Assembly (NCBI RefSeq): GCF_030818655.1
Contig: NZ_JAUTAN010000001.1
Span: 1,054,001-1,118,000 of the forward strand
Origin: Nocardioides zeae
Lineage (GTDB): Bacteria; Actinomycetota; Actinomycetes; Propionibacteriales; Nocardioidaceae
Length of the DNA: 64,000 nucleotides
Reading direction: 5' to 3'
Shown here: piece by piece, positions 48,873 through 58,426 of the stretch
How positions within the stretch are numbered: the first letter of the stretch is position 1
Layout: each line of letters opens with the position of its first letter
Notes under the pieces: model-generated
Databases searched by the model: none
Seen by the model: the letters and a program-made list of their open reading frames with translations, nothing else
Told to the model about the DNA's origin: nothing
Made by a program: the position numbers and the translations under genes

Positions 48873-50085
48873 CGCGCTCATCCCGCGCGGCCGCGCGCTG
48901 CTCGTCGTGCAAGGCGTTGCTGCCGTCGCAAGCCAGAGCTACCTCATCGTGCTCGCGACTCTCGTTGTGCCGACCTGGGGCGTCGGTGCCTTCGGGCTTA
49001 TTTACGCGCTCGACACGGCCAGCAGGACCGCGGTGCTGCTGGCGTCGGGCTTCATACTCGCGCAGTTCTCCGAGCGCCGGGTCTTGGTGGTCTCGGATCT
49101 GCTCAGGGCAGTTGGTTTCGCAGGCCTCGCAGCCGTGGCGTTCACGCAGGGCGCTACTGACGGCAACGTGACGACCGTGGCTGCTCTCTGCGTGCTGGTG
49201 GCCGTCGGTTCGACGACCCCCATGAGCGTCGTCCCGGCGCAGCTGCTTGCGCATGCACCCAGCGACCAGCCCCCGAAGAGCACGCTCGCATCGTGGCGGG
49301 TGGTGGCTACCTGTGCGCGCGTCGCTGGGCCCGCCGCTGCAGCGCTCCTCGTCCCAGTGCTGGGTGGCGGCTGGATCCTCGCTCTGCTGGCCGGGGTATG
49401 CGCTTCGGCCGCCGGTGTGGACGCCTACGCCACGGTCGACCGTCGCGCGTCACGGGAACAGCTGTGGCGAGAGGCAACTGCTGGGCTCTCCTTCGTTCGG
49501 CGAGACCGAGCCCTCCTCGCGCTCTTCGTCGTCGACGTCGTGCACGTGCTTGTTCCCGTGTCGGTGTGGTTGATCCTCGTGCAGTCGCCGCACATCCTGG
49601 GGATCGACGAGGCACAACAAGGCTGGATCATCGCGTCGTTCGGCGCTGGCGCCTTCCTCGGCGTGGTCCTCGCGCGGGCGTGGGGCCCGCGACGCCTGCT
49701 CACCGCCGCGGCGTGGAGCGGTTGCGGGATCGGGCTTCCGCTGGCGGGAGTGTTGCTGGATCTGCCGTTGCCCGGGCTGATCGTCGCCGCAGCGTTGGCC
49801 GGCGTCACCACGGAGACCACGTCCCTGTGGACGCATTCCTACATCGCGGAGCGAGCCCCGAGCGACCTGGTCTCGCGCGTTCTCTCGGTGAACATGCTCG
49901 TCACGATCGGCACGATGCCCGTCGGATTCCTGATTGCCGGACAGGCGCTGGAGCACGCTCGCCCCGCCCACGTGATCGCCACCGCGATCGCCATCCTCCT
50001 GGTGAGCACGTTCGTCGCGACTCCGTTCCTGCTCGCCCGGGAGGCTCGCAGGGAGGGGCAGGAGATGAAGGAACGAGCCGGCTGA
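48856..50085 (+). CDS. MFS transporter (antibiotic-efflux-like, MFS_3)
   Basis: 409 residues from GTG 48856. About 11-12 hydrophobic segments, with the family loop RRDRALLALFVVD and a D-rich second half start (SPHILGIDEAQQGWIIASFGAGAFLGVVLARAWGPRRLL). Similar proteins export macrolides or other products next to P450-containing clusters. Codon use is less extreme in GC than the neighbours. Its stop abuts the exonuclease stop (opposite strand) with no gap, exactly at the repeat boundary. Confidence 0.82.
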   Translation: MSAASNALIPRGRALLVVQGVAAVASQSYLIVLATLVVPTWGVGAFGLIYALDTASRTAVLLASGFILAQFSERRVLVVSDLLRAVGFAGLAAVAFTQGATDGNVTTVAALCVLVAVGSTTPMSVVPAQLLAHAPSDQPPKSTLASWRVVATCARVAGPAAAALLVPVLGGGWILALLAGVCASAAGVDAYATVDRRASREQLWREATAGLSFVRRDRALLALFVVDVVHVLVPVSVWLILVQSPHILGIDEAQQGWIIASFGAGAFLGVVLARAWGPRRLLTAAAWSGCGIGLPLAGVLLDLPLPGLIVAAALAGVTTETTSLWTHSYIAERAPSDLVSRVLSVNMLVTIGTMPVGFLIAGQALEHARPAHVIATAIAILLVSTFVATPFLLAREARREGQEMKERAG

Positions 50086-50580
50086 TCACGCCCACCGCGC
50101 CGCCGCGGACGCGGGCGTGCCGGTGAGCACCCGTACGGCGAGGTCGGTCGTCGCCTGGACGTTGAGGAACCCCACGACCCGGCTCACGCGGTCGATGTCG
50201 AGGGGGAGGAGCCCGGGGGTGCCCGGTACGTCGGGGGTGAGCCCCAGGTCGAGGTCGTCGTGGCCGCGCATCATCGCGACGTTGAAGTCGTAGCGCTCGC
50301 GGGCGCCCGGCGCGGCCAGGTGCTTGACGACGCGTGCACCGAGGCGGCGGCCGCCCTGGTCGAGCGACCACGAGTCGAGGGCCGCGGCGACGTTGCGCCC
50401 CTCGTCGTGCTCGATGTCGGCCCACACGGCCTGCATGGATCCGGCGGCGTCGAGGAGGGCGGCGGCGGTCTTCTCGCCGAGGCCGGGTACGCCCGGCAGG
50501 TTGTCGCTCGCGTCGCCGCGCAGGGCGGCGTAGGCCAGGTAGTTGGCGGCGGCGACGCCGTACATGGTGTGGAGGCGGCG
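50086..50580. repeat. Direct repeat, right copy (495 bp)
   Basis: The 3' half of the intact exonuclease gene; pairs with 47661-48155. Differences between the copies are single-base substitutions only, no indels, about 97-98% identity by eye. Confidence 0.92.
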
Positions 50581-51096
50581 GGGGTCGAGCAGCGGCGAGC
50601 CGTGGATGCCGCCGTCGATGAGGCGCAGCACCTTCGTGCTGTCGCTGATGTGGGCGAACGTGTCCCGGTCGGACGTCACGATGATGCAGTCCCAGCCGTG
50701 CCGCCGTGCCCAGGCCGCACCGGAGGCGCTGACGTCGTCCGCCTCGAGTCCCGGCGGCGTCAGGGTCGCCAGCCCGAGCGCGTCGAGCAGCGCGCCGGCC
50801 CGTTCCAGCTGGTCGATGAGCTCGGGGTGCTTCTCCGCGCGGCCCGCCTTGTAGTCGGGGTAGCGGTCGCGCCGTACGGAGCCCGTGCGGTCGTCGAGCC
50901 CGAACAGCACGGCGTCGGGCGCGAAGCGGTCGATCGACTCGATGATCTGGCGGAGCATCCCGTGCAGCGCCCAGACGGGCCGGCCCGCCCGGTCGAGCGC
51001 CCGGGTGTGGGCGCGGGCGTGGTGGTTGCGGTGCAGCAGCGAGGGGGCGTCGACGACGAGCAGCAGCTTGCGCGGGGTCTCGTCGGGCGGGGTCAT
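50086..51096 (-). CDS. Standalone 5'-3' exonuclease (FEN/Pol I exo domain-like)
   Basis: 336 residues from ATG 51096. LLLVVDAPSLLHRNHHA and VLFGLDDRTGSVRRDRYPDYKAGR hold the N-terminal metal ligands and the arginine-rich helical gateway. LEADDVSASGAAW and VTSDRDTFAHI are central ligands; GDASDNLPGVPGLGEKTAAALL is the helix-three-turn-helix. No polymerase domain follows, so this is the free-standing actinobacterial flap nuclease used for RNA primer and flap removal. The last 495 bp are duplicated at 47661. Confidence 0.9.
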   Translation of the reverse strand: MTPPDETPRKLLLVVDAPSLLHRNHHARAHTRALDRAGRPVWALHGMLRQIIESIDRFAPDAVLFGLDDRTGSVRRDRYPDYKAGRAEKHPELIDQLERAGALLDALGLATLTPPGLEADDVSASGAAWARRHGWDCIIVTSDRDTFAHISDSTKVLRLIDGGIHGSPLLDPRRLHTMYGVAAANYLAYAALRGDASDNLPGVPGLGEKTAAALLDAAGSMQAVWADIEHDEGRNVAAALDSWSLDQGGRRLGARVVKHLAAPGARERYDFNVAMMRGHDDLDLGLTPDVPGTPGLLPLDIDRVSRVVGFLNVQATTDLAVRVLTGTPASAAARWA

Positions 51097-51140
51097 CGGA
51101 GGACCATCGTAGGTCCCGGCCACGCGGGCGACCGCCGCCG

Positions 51141-51923
51141 CTAGCGCTGCCGGTCGGCCCCGCCACGGCGGGCGAGCGTGCTCGCCAGCGCGGTCGCCGC
51201 GGCACGCACCGCCGTCTGGTGCGACTCCGGCCGGAAGCGGCCGACCGGGCCGGTCACGCTGATCGCGGCCACGGCCCCGTGCCCGTCCGGCTCGAGGACG
51301 GGCGCCGCCACGCAGAGGAGACCGGGCGTCGACTCCTCACGCTCGAACCCCACCCCCGTCTCCAGCACCCGGGCGAGCTGTCCCCGCAGCAGCCCCGGGG
51401 CGACCACGGTGTGCGGCGTCCGCCGCTCGAGAACCGCGCCGAGCACGCCGGCCCGCACCTCGTCGTCGGCGTGCGCCAGCAGCACCTTCCCGATGGCCGT
51501 GCAGTGCATGGGCATCCGCCCGCCCGTGCGCGAGGGCGACCGGGCCTGGCGGTGGCCGCCGATCTTCGCGACGTACACGACCTCCGTGCCGTCCCGCACC
51601 CCCAGGTGCACGGTCTCGTGGGTGCGCTCGTAGAGGTCCTGGAGGAACGGCATGGCCAGCTCCAGCAGGGTGCGTTCCGGGGCCGCCCGCATCCCGAGCT
51701 CGAAGAGCCCGCCGGAGAGGCGGTAGCCGTGCGGCGTCTTGTCGAGCAACCGGTGCGCGACGAGGTCACCGGCGACGCGGTGCGCCGTCCCCTTCGACAG
51801 TCCTGTGCGGCGCACCAGCTCCGCGAGCGGCAGCACCGTGTCGTCGACGCGGAACGCGCGGAGCAGGGCGACGGCCTTCCCCAGCACCGTGTCGAGGTCC
51901 GGGGCGGGGTCGGGGGCGGTCAC
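51141..51923 (-). CDS. IclR-family transcriptional regulator
   Basis: 260 residues from GTG 51923. Winged HTH: LGKAVALLRAFRVDDTVLPLAELVRRTGLSKGTAHRVAGDLVAHRLL; effector domain with HLGVRDGTEVVYVAKIGG, PMHCTAIGKVLLA and STPGLLCVAAPVLEPDGHGAVAAISVTGP. Divergent from the meta-cleavage hydratase gene with an ACGCCC/GGGCGT dyad between. IclR proteins commonly control aromatic catabolism. Confidence 0.9.
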   Translation of the reverse strand: MTAPDPAPDLDTVLGKAVALLRAFRVDDTVLPLAELVRRTGLSKGTAHRVAGDLVAHRLLDKTPHGYRLSGGLFELGMRAAPERTLLELAMPFLQDLYERTHETVHLGVRDGTEVVYVAKIGGHRQARSPSRTGGRMPMHCTAIGKVLLAHADDEVRAGVLGAVLERRTPHTVVAPGLLRGQLARVLETGVGFEREESTPGLLCVAAPVLEPDGHGAVAAISVTGPVGRFRPESHQTAVRAAATALASTLARRGGADRQR

Positions 51924-51948
51924 CCGCGACAGCGTACCGGTGAGTGGA

Positions 51949-51964
51949 ACGCCCGCCTGGGCGT
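51949..51964. promoter_or_regulatory. Dyad between IclR gene and hydratase gene
   Basis: Perfect inverted repeat ACGCCC (51949-51954) / GGGCGT (51959-51964) with a 4-bp spacer, in the 70-bp divergent intergenic region. Likely IclR operator. Confidence 0.6.
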
Positions 51965-51993
51965 CGTGCCGCGACGCACGGGAGGGTGGCGCC

Positions 51994-52803
51994 ATGACCG
52001 AGACCACGACCGGCGTCGACGCCGACGCCCTGGCCGCTGCTGCGGGACGCCTCCGCGACGCCGAGCGCACGGGCGTGCCCGGCCGACCGGTGCGCGACCT
52101 CATCGGGCGGGACGACGTCCCCGCCGCGTACGCCGTCCAGCAGCTCCTCGTCGCCGAGCGGACCGCGGCCGGTGCCCGCGTCGTTGGCCGCAAGATCGGC
52201 CTGACGTCGGAGGCGGTGCAGGCCCAGCTCGGCGTCGACCAGCCGGACTTCGGCGTGCTGCTCGACGACATGGCGTACGACGACGGCGGCACCCTGCCCG
52301 CCACCAGCGTGCTGCAGCCCCGGGTCGAGGCCGAGGTCGCCTTCGTGCTCGGGTCCGACCTCGCCGACGGCCCCCTCGGCATCGACGAGGTCCGCGCCGC
52401 CGTCGCGGAGGTCGTCCCCGCGCTGGAGATCTGCGGGAGCCGCATTGCCGACTGGGACATCAGCTTCGGCGACACCGTCGCCGACAACGCCTCCGCGGGC
52501 GCCTTCGTGCTCGGCCGGCAGCGCCTGACGCTGGCCGACGTCGAGCCGCGCGGGGTCGCCATGAGCATGACCATCAACGACGAGGTGGTCGCGACGGGGA
52601 CGGGCGAGGCGTGCCTCGGTGACCCGGTCGCCGCGCTCCTCTGGCTGGCCCGGCAGGCGCGGGAGCTCGGCGAGCCCCTGCGCGCCGGCCAGGTCGTCCT
52701 CTCCGGGGCGCTCGGCCCGATGCGACCGGTGCAGCCGGGTGACCGCGTCACCGCGTCGTTCTCGGACCTCGGCGCTGTCAGCGTCACCATCGGCGAGCAG
52801 TGA
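51994..52803 (+). CDS. 2-oxopent-4-enoate hydratase
   Basis: 269 residues from ATG 51994, with GGAGGG upstream. Fumarylacetoacetate-hydrolase fold: [27 protein letters not shown], the metal ligands in [11 protein letters not shown] (E-x-E), and DIVADNAS-like region [15 protein letters not shown]. Adds water to 2-hydroxypentadienoate from meta-cleavage to give 4-hydroxy-2-oxovalerate. First of the three-gene triad hydratase, dehydrogenase, aldolase (MhpD/XylJ equivalents). Confidence 0.88.
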   Translation: MTETTTGVDADALAAAAGRLRDAERTGVPGRPVRDLIGRDDVPAAYAVQQLLVAERTAAGARVVGRKIGLTSEAVQAQLGVDQPDFGVLLDDMAYDDGGTLPATSVLQPRVEAEVAFVLGSDLADGPLGIDEVRAAVAEVVPALEICGSRIADWDISFGDTVADNASAGAFVLGRQRLTLADVEPRGVAMSMTINDEVVATGTGEACLGDPVAALLWLARQARELGEPLRAGQVVLSGALGPMRPVQPGDRVTASFSDLGAVSVTIGEQ

Positions 52804-52813
52804 GGAGACAGCC

Positions 52814-53764
52814 ATGACCACCCCCACCACCAAGGTCGCCGTCATCGGGTCGGGCAACATCGGGACCGACCTCATGATCAAGGTGATGCGCACCAGCTCC
52901 CTGCTCGAGATGGGCGCCATGGTCGGCATCGACCCCGACTCCGACGGGCTGGCGCGTGCGCAGAGGATGGGTGTCCCCACGACCCACGAGGGCGTCGAGG
53001 GGCTGCTGGCGCTCCCCGGGTTCGACGAGATCGAGATCGTCTTCGACGCGACCTCCGCCGGCGCCCACCGCCACAACGCCGCGCTGCTGGAGCCGCTGGG
53101 CAAGCGGCTCATCGACCTGACCCCGGCCGCCGTCGGTCCCTACGTCATCCCGGCCGTCAACATCGACGACCACCTCGCGGCGCCCAACGTGAACATGGTG
53201 ACCTGCGGGGGACAGGCCACGATCCCGATCGTGGCGGCCGTCTCGCGCATCGTCCCCGTGGCGTACGCCGAGATCGTCGCCTCGATCGCGTCCCGCTCCG
53301 CGGGGCCCGGCACCCGGGCGAACATCGACGAGTTCACCGAGACCACCTCGGCTGCCATCGTCGAGGTCGGCGGTGCCGCGGCCGGCAAGGCGATCATCGT
53401 CCTCAACCCCGCCGAGCCGCCACTCATCATGCGCGACACCGTCTTCGCGCTCGTCCACGCGCCCGACCCGGGGGTGCAGGACGAGATCCGCGCGTCCATC
53501 GAGAAGATGGTGGCGGACGTGGCGGCGTACGTGCCCGGTTACCGCCTCAAGCAGCAGGTGCAGATCACCGAGCTGCCCGCCGACCAGCCGGTCCACACCC
53601 TCGTCGACGCGACGGCGGACCGCCCGACCCACCAGGTGTCGGTGTTCCTCGAGGTCGAGGGCGCCGCGCACTACCTCCCGGCGTACGCCGGCAACCTCGA
53701 CATCATGACGTCCGCGGCGCTCCGCATGGCCGAGCGCATCGCGGCCTCGACGGCAGGGATCTGA
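52814..53764 (+). CDS. Acetaldehyde dehydrogenase (acylating)
   Basis: 316 residues from ATG 52814. Rossmann start [19 protein letters not shown], catalytic C131 in NMVTCGGQA, and PPLIMRDTV near the C-terminal half. It converts acetaldehyde to acetyl-CoA with NAD+ and is channelled to the aldolase (DmpF/MhpF/BphJ type). The gene begins 11 nt after the hydratase stop, with AGGAGA in the gap. Confidence 0.93.
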   Translation: MTTPTTKVAVIGSGNIGTDLMIKVMRTSSLLEMGAMVGIDPDSDGLARAQRMGVPTTHEGVEGLLALPGFDEIEIVFDATSAGAHRHNAALLEPLGKRLIDLTPAAVGPYVIPAVNIDDHLAAPNVNMVTCGGQATIPIVAAVSRIVPVAYAEIVASIASRSAGPGTRANIDEFTETTSAAIVEVGGAAAGKAIIVLNPAEPPLIMRDTVFALVHAPDPGVQDEIRASIEKMVADVAAYVPGYRLKQQVQITELPADQPVHTLVDATADRPTHQVSVFLEVEGAAHYLPAYAGNLDIMTSAALRMAERIAASTAGI

Positions 53765-53765
53765 C

Positions 53766-54785
53766 ATGGCCACCTCGATCTTCGTCCAGGACGTGACGCT
53801 GCGCGACGGCATGCACGCCGTGCGCCACCGCATCAGCCCCGACGACGTCCGCACGATCGTGGCCGCGCTCGACGCGGCCGGGGTCGACGCCATCGAGGTC
53901 GCCCACGGCGACGGCCTCGCGGGCTCCTCGCTCAACTACGGCCCCGGGTCGCACACCGACTGGGAGTGGATCGAGGCCGCCGCCTCCGTGCTGGAGCGGG
54001 CCCGGCTCACCACCCTGCTGCTGCCGGGCGTCGGCACCCTGCACGAGCTGAAGCGGGCCTACGAGCTCGGCGTGCGGTCCGTGCGGGTCGCGACCCACTG
54101 CACCGAGGCCGACGTCTCCGCCCAGCACATCGCCGCGGCCCGCGAGCTCGGGATGGACGTCTCCGGCTTCCTCATGCTGTCCCACATGGCACCTCCCGAG
54201 GAGCTGGCGCAGCAGGCCCGCCTCATGGAGTCGTACGGCGCGCACTGCGTCTACGTCACGGACTCCGGGGGCCGGCTCACCATGAGCGACGTCGCCGCCC
54301 GGGTGCGCGCCTACCGCGACGTCCTCGACGCGGACACCGAGATCGGCATCCACGCCCACGAGAACCTCTCGCTGTCCGTCGCGAACTCCGTCGTCGCGGT
54401 CGAGAACGGCGTACGCCGCGTCGACGCGTCCCTCGCCGGCCACGGGGCCGGGGCGGGCAACTGCCCGATCGAGGCGTTCGTCGCGGTCGCCGACCTGTCC
54501 GGCTTCGAGCACGGGTGCGACCTCTTCGCGCTCCAGGACGCCGCCGACGACCTCGTGCGTCCCCTCCAGGACCGCCCGGTCCGCGTCGACCGCGAGACCC
54601 TCACGCTCGGCTACGCCGGCGTCTACTCCAGCTTCCTCCGGCACGCCGAGGCGGCCGCGGAGCGCTTCGGCCTCGACGTCCGCGACATCCTCATGGAGTG
54701 CGGCCGCCGTCGCCTCGTCGGCGGCCAGGAGGACATGATCACCGACGTCGCGCTCACCCTCGTCGCGGCGCGCGACGCCGCCTGA
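53766..54785 (+). CDS. 4-hydroxy-2-oxovalerate aldolase
   Basis: 339 residues from ATG 53766, 1 nt after the dehydrogenase stop. [13 protein letters not shown] (R-D metal/catalytic segment), [29 protein letters not shown] with the two metal His, and the C-terminal dehydrogenase-contact domain with [12 protein letters not shown]. Splits 4-hydroxy-2-oxovalerate to pyruvate and acetaldehyde; forms the channelled complex with the preceding enzyme (DmpG/MhpE/BphI type). Confidence 0.93.
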   Translation: MATSIFVQDVTLRDGMHAVRHRISPDDVRTIVAALDAAGVDAIEVAHGDGLAGSSLNYGPGSHTDWEWIEAAASVLERARLTTLLLPGVGTLHELKRAYELGVRSVRVATHCTEADVSAQHIAAARELGMDVSGFLMLSHMAPPEELAQQARLMESYGAHCVYVTDSGGRLTMSDVAARVRAYRDVLDADTEIGIHAHENLSLSVANSVVAVENGVRRVDASLAGHGAGAGNCPIEAFVAVADLSGFEHGCDLFALQDAADDLVRPLQDRPVRVDRETLTLGYAGVYSSFLRHAEAAAERFGLDVRDILMECGRRRLVGGQEDMITDVALTLVAARDAA

Positions 54786-54800
54786 GGCCGCGCGCCCCCC

Positions 54801-55811
54801 TCACGGCTGCTCGACCGACCCCGACCCCGACCCGGGCCCCGATCCCGAGCCCCGCCCCCGGAGGCGCCGCTCCTCGGCCTGCAGCTCGGTCCCGATGGAC
54901 CGCGCCACGTCGGCGAGCGCGTCGACGAGCAGCCGTGCGTGGGCACTGACGGAGCGGTCGGCCGGCAGCGTCACCCCGATCGCGCGCGGCACCGTGTCGA
55001 GCTCCGTCGTCAGCAGGTCGAGCTCCTCGTCGCGCAGCCCCACGTAGGTCGGCAGCGGCGCCAGCGAGTCCGTCTCGACCAGGATCGACCGCATCGTCAG
55101 CATGGTCGAGCACTCGATGACGTCGGCTGGCAGCGGCAGTCCCTGCCGCTCGAAGACCTCCTCCAGCTCGCGGCGCAGCTGGCTGGGGCGCAGCGGCAGG
55201 ATCCACGGGTACGCCCGCAGCCCCTCCAGCGTCGGCTCCTCCTCCGCGAGGGCCGGGTGGTCCCGGCGCACGACGATGCGCACGGCCTCGTCGTACAACC
55301 GCAGGTGGTGCAGCGCCCCGCGGTAGGTGCTCGGGTCCAGGCGCCCCACCATGAGGTCGATCTCGCTCCGCACGAGCGCCGTCGAGAGCTCCTCGGCCGT
55401 CCCCTCCCGCACGCTCACGGGCACCCCGGGCTCGTGGCGCTTGAGCGCCACCAGGGCCCGGGGGAGCAGCGAGTAGGCGCCCGCCAGGTTGGTGCCGACC
55501 CGGAGCGGGCGCGTGCCGGCCTGCTTCACCTCGTCGATCTGCTGCGCGGCCCGCCGGAGGTTGCCGAGGGCGGCGCGCGCCTGGTCGATGAGGATCTCGC
55601 CGTAGACCGTGGGGGAGACCCCGCGCGGTCGCCGCACGAAGAGGTCCACGCCGACGATCTCCTCCAGCTCGCGCACCGCCCGCGTCACTGCCGGCTGCGA
55701 GATGTAGAGCGCCGTCGCGGCGCCGACGAACGAACCCTCGTCGGCGATCGTGACGAGCAGCACGAGCTGGCGGAGCTTGAGCCTCCCGCCGAACACTTCT
55801 GTGACCTGCAC
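54801..55811 (-). CDS. LysR-family transcriptional regulator
   Basis: 336 residues from GTG 55811. HTH: LKLRQLVLLVTIADEGSFVGAATALYISQPAVTRAVRELEEIVGVDLFVRRPRGVSPT; then the periplasmic-binding-like effector domain. A Gly/Ser-rich tail (GRGSGSGPGSGSGS) ends the protein. Divergent from the cyclase/ThDP/ABC-transporter operon and likely its activator. It converges with the meta-cleavage triad. Confidence 0.9.
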   Translation of the reverse strand: MQVTEVFGGRLKLRQLVLLVTIADEGSFVGAATALYISQPAVTRAVRELEEIVGVDLFVRRPRGVSPTVYGEILIDQARAALGNLRRAAQQIDEVKQAGTRPLRVGTNLAGAYSLLPRALVALKRHEPGVPVSVREGTAEELSTALVRSEIDLMVGRLDPSTYRGALHHLRLYDEAVRIVVRRDHPALAEEEPTLEGLRAYPWILPLRPSQLRRELEEVFERQGLPLPADVIECSTMLTMRSILVETDSLAPLPTYVGLRDEELDLLTTELDTVPRAIGVTLPADRSVSAHARLLVDALADVARSIGTELQAEERRLRGRGSGSGPGSGSGSVEQP

Positions 55812-55906
55812 GAAACCTCCCTGAGCGACGGTTGCAATCTGGTTGTAGCACGGCGTCTGGATATACCCGGCAGGTTATGTCAAACCCTCCTTCGGTATTG
55901 GCGCCG

Positions 55907-55923
55907 TGGCGTGGGCCACGCCA
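55907..55923. promoter_or_regulatory. Palindrome upstream of the cyclase gene
   Basis: TGGCGTGG (55907-55914) and CCACGCCA (55916-55923) around one base, a perfect protein-binding palindrome 13 bp before ATG 55936. Together with a TTGCAA-N6-TGTA element around 55832-55846 it could be bound by the divergent LysR protein. Confidence 0.5.
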
Positions 55924-55935
55924 AGGATGGTGGCC

Positions 55936-56746
55936 ATGCACCGCCCCTCCTCCACCCCCGAGCCGGTGGCCGACCTCCTCTCGGCGCTGGCCTCCGGCGC
56001 CGTCGACGTCGTCGACATGACCGCGCCGCTGTCCTCCGCGACGCCCGTCCTGCCCCTCCCCGAGGGCATGGCGCCGATCCCGCGGTTCACGCTCGAGGAG
56101 CTGGCCCGGTACGACGAGCGCGGCGAGACCTCCTACCAGAACGGCATTCACACGGGCGAGCACGTCGGCACCCACTTCGACGCCCCGTGCCACTGGGTGA
56201 CCGGCGTCGAGCACGGCGACGTCTCCCAGGTGCCGCCGGCCCGCCTGGTGGCGCCGGTGGCGGTCGTCGACCGGACCGCGCAGGTCGCCGCCGACCCCGA
56301 CCACCTCCTGACGGTCGAGGACCTCGAGGAGTGGCAGGCCGAGCACGGCCCGCTGCCCCGCGGCTGGCTCTTCTACCGCACGGGCTGGGCCGCCCGGTCG
56401 CACGACCAGGACCTGTTCCTCAACGCCGACGAGCAGGGTCCCCACACGCCGGGCCTCACCGCCGAGTGCGCCCGCTGGCTCGCGGAGGAGACGCGGGGTG
56501 CTCGGTCTCGGTGTCGAGACGGTCGGCACCGATGCCGGCCAGGCGTTCGGCTTCGAGCCGGCCTTCCCGGTGCACCACCACCTCCTCGGGGCCGGCAAGT
56601 ACGGCCTCACCCAGCTGCAGCAGATGTCGCAGCTGCCCACGACCGGAGCGGCGGTGATCGTCGCCCCGCTGCCCATCGTCGGCGGGTCCGGCAGCCCCGC
56701 CCGGGTCGTGGCCCTCGTCCCTCGAACGAACGGAGCAGTCCTGTGA
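55936..56746 (+). pseudogene. Cyclase family (kynurenine-formamidase-like) hydrolase, frame-disrupted
   Basis: Start ATG 55936 after AAGGATG. The first frame gives a cyclase-family N terminus (DVVDMTAPLSS, ...NGIHTGEHVGTHFDAPCHW with the metal site H-x-G-T-H-x-D) to WLAEETR. The rest (LGLGVETVGTDAGQAFGFEPAFPVHHHLL, then QLQQMSQLP) lies in another frame to 56746. The break is at the G4 run 56495-56498; removing one G restores ETR-VLGLGVET. Family: Mn/Zn hydrolases of cyclic or formyl amides. A homopolymer sequencing error is possible. Confidence 0.82.
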
Positions 56747-58386
56747 CCCTGGTCAGGGATGCCATCGGAAACCTGCTGGTCGACCTCGGCGTGCGCACCG
56801 TGTTCGGCGTGGTGGGCAGCGGCAACTTCCACTACACCAACGCGATGACCGCCCGCGGCGCCCGCTTCGTCGCGGCGCGGCACGAGGGCGGTGCGGCCAC
56901 CATGGCCGACGCCCACGCCCGCATGTCCGACGAGGTCACGGTGCTCTCGCTGCACCAGGGCTGCGGCTACACCAACGCCCTCACCGGCATCGCGGAGGCG
57001 GCCAAGAGCTCGACGCGCCTGCTCGTGCTGACGGCGGAGGCGACGGAGCCGACGTCGAACTTCTCGATCGACCAGGCCGCCATGGCCGTCGGTGCCGGCG
57101 CCCTCGCGATGCGGGTGCGTTCCCCCGAGACCGCGCTCGTCGACGTCGCCCGGGCGTTCGCCGCCTGCCAGGACCAGAGCCGCACGGTCGTGCTCAACGT
57201 CCCCATCGACGTCCAGGACCGGCTCCTCCCCGACGACGCCGCGACGCGGCAGTTCGTGCCCGTCGCCCCGCCGCAGCCGGCGCTCGAGGAGCTCGAGCGG
57301 TTCGCGGACCTGCTCCTCGCCGCCGAGCGTCCGGTCTTCGTCGCGGGGCGCGGCAGCCGCTCGCCCGGCGCGAAGGAGGCGCTGCGTGAGCTCGCCGCCC
57401 GCACCGGGGCGCTGCTCGCGACGTCGGCGGTGGCCCGCGGCATGTTCAACGACGACCGCTGGGGGATCGACGTCTCCGGCGGCTTCAGCTCGCCGCTCAC
57501 CGCGGAGCTGGTGGCCGGCGCCGACCTCGTCGTCGGCTTCGGTTGCGCGCTGAACATGTGGACGATGCGGCACGGCCGGCTGATCGCCCCCGACGCCACC
57601 GTCGTGCAGGTCGACATCGACCCGTCGGCCATCGGTCGCAACCGCGACGTCGACCTCGGCCTCTGGGGCGGCGTCGCGCCCACGGCCGCCGCCACGACGC
57701 GGCTCCTCGCGGACCGCGACGAGCCGGTGCGCACCGGCTACCGCACTCCCGAGATCGGCGAGCGGATCCGCTCCGGGCTGCGGTGGAACCAGCTGGACAT
57801 CGTCGACGAGTCCGCCGACGGCCTGGTCGACCCCCGCGCGCTGACCACGGAGCTGAACAACCTGCTGCCGACCGAGCGCATCGTCTCGGTCGACTCCGGC
57901 AACTTCCTCGGGTTCCCCAGCATGTACCTCGACGTCCCCGACGAGTACGGCTTCTGCTTCACCCAGGCGTTCCAGTCGGTGGGCCTCGGCCTGGCGACCG
58001 GCATCGGCGCGGCCCTCGCCCGGCCGGACCGCCTCCCGGTGGTCGGGGTCGGCGACGGCGGGTTCCTCATGGGCATCTCCGAGCTCGAGACGGCGGTGCG
58101 GCTGGGCCTGCCCCTGCTCGTCGTGGTCTACGACGACGCCATGTACGGCGCGGAGGTGCACCACTTCGGTGCGGGGGAGCCGCTGGACCACGTGACCTTC
58201 CCCGACGGCGACCTCGCCGCCATCGCCCGGGGTCACGGCTGCGACGCGGTCACGGTGCGCGACACCGCCGACCTGGCCGCGGTCAAGGACTGGGTCTCGT
58301 CGGGACCGACCCGACCCATGGTCATCGACGCCAAGGTGCTCTCCCGCGAGGGCTCCTGGTGGCTGCACGAGGCCTTCGGTCACTGA
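56743..58386 (+). CDS. ThDP-dependent enzyme, benzoylformate-decarboxylase/acetolactate-synthase-like
   Basis: 547 residues from GTG 56743 (GTGA overlap with the cyclase stop). N-terminal Pyr domain with catalytic E48 in ARHEGGAATMADAHAR, a central Rossmann-like domain (VFVAGRGSRSPGAKEAL, VQVDIDPSAIG), and the PP domain VGVGDGGFLMGISELETAVRLGLPLLVVVYDD, the GDG-x-x-M/F ThDP-Mg motif. Complete length. Likely decarboxylates a 2-oxoacid or makes a C-C bond; the substrate is set by the unknown pathway. Confidence 0.88.
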   Translation: MTLVRDAIGNLLVDLGVRTVFGVVGSGNFHYTNAMTARGARFVAARHEGGAATMADAHARMSDEVTVLSLHQGCGYTNALTGIAEAAKSSTRLLVLTAEATEPTSNFSIDQAAMAVGAGALAMRVRSPETALVDVARAFAACQDQSRTVVLNVPIDVQDRLLPDDAATRQFVPVAPPQPALEELERFADLLLAAERPVFVAGRGSRSPGAKEALRELAARTGALLATSAVARGMFNDDRWGIDVSGGFSSPLTAELVAGADLVVGFGCALNMWTMRHGRLIAPDATVVQVDIDPSAIGRNRDVDLGLWGGVAPTAAATTRLLADRDEPVRTGYRTPEIGERIRSGLRWNQLDIVDESADGLVDPRALTTELNNLLPTERIVSVDSGNFLGFPSMYLDVPDEYGFCFTQAFQSVGLGLATGIGAALARPDRLPVVGVGDGGFLMGISELETAVRLGLPLLVVVYDDAMYGAEVHHFGAGEPLDHVTFPDGDLAAIARGHGCDAVTVRDTADLAAVKDWVSSGPTRPMVIDAKVLSREGSWWLHEAFGH

Positions 58387-58426
58387 CGTGCCCGACCGGT
58401 CTGCCCGATCCCTGATGGAGGACGAC

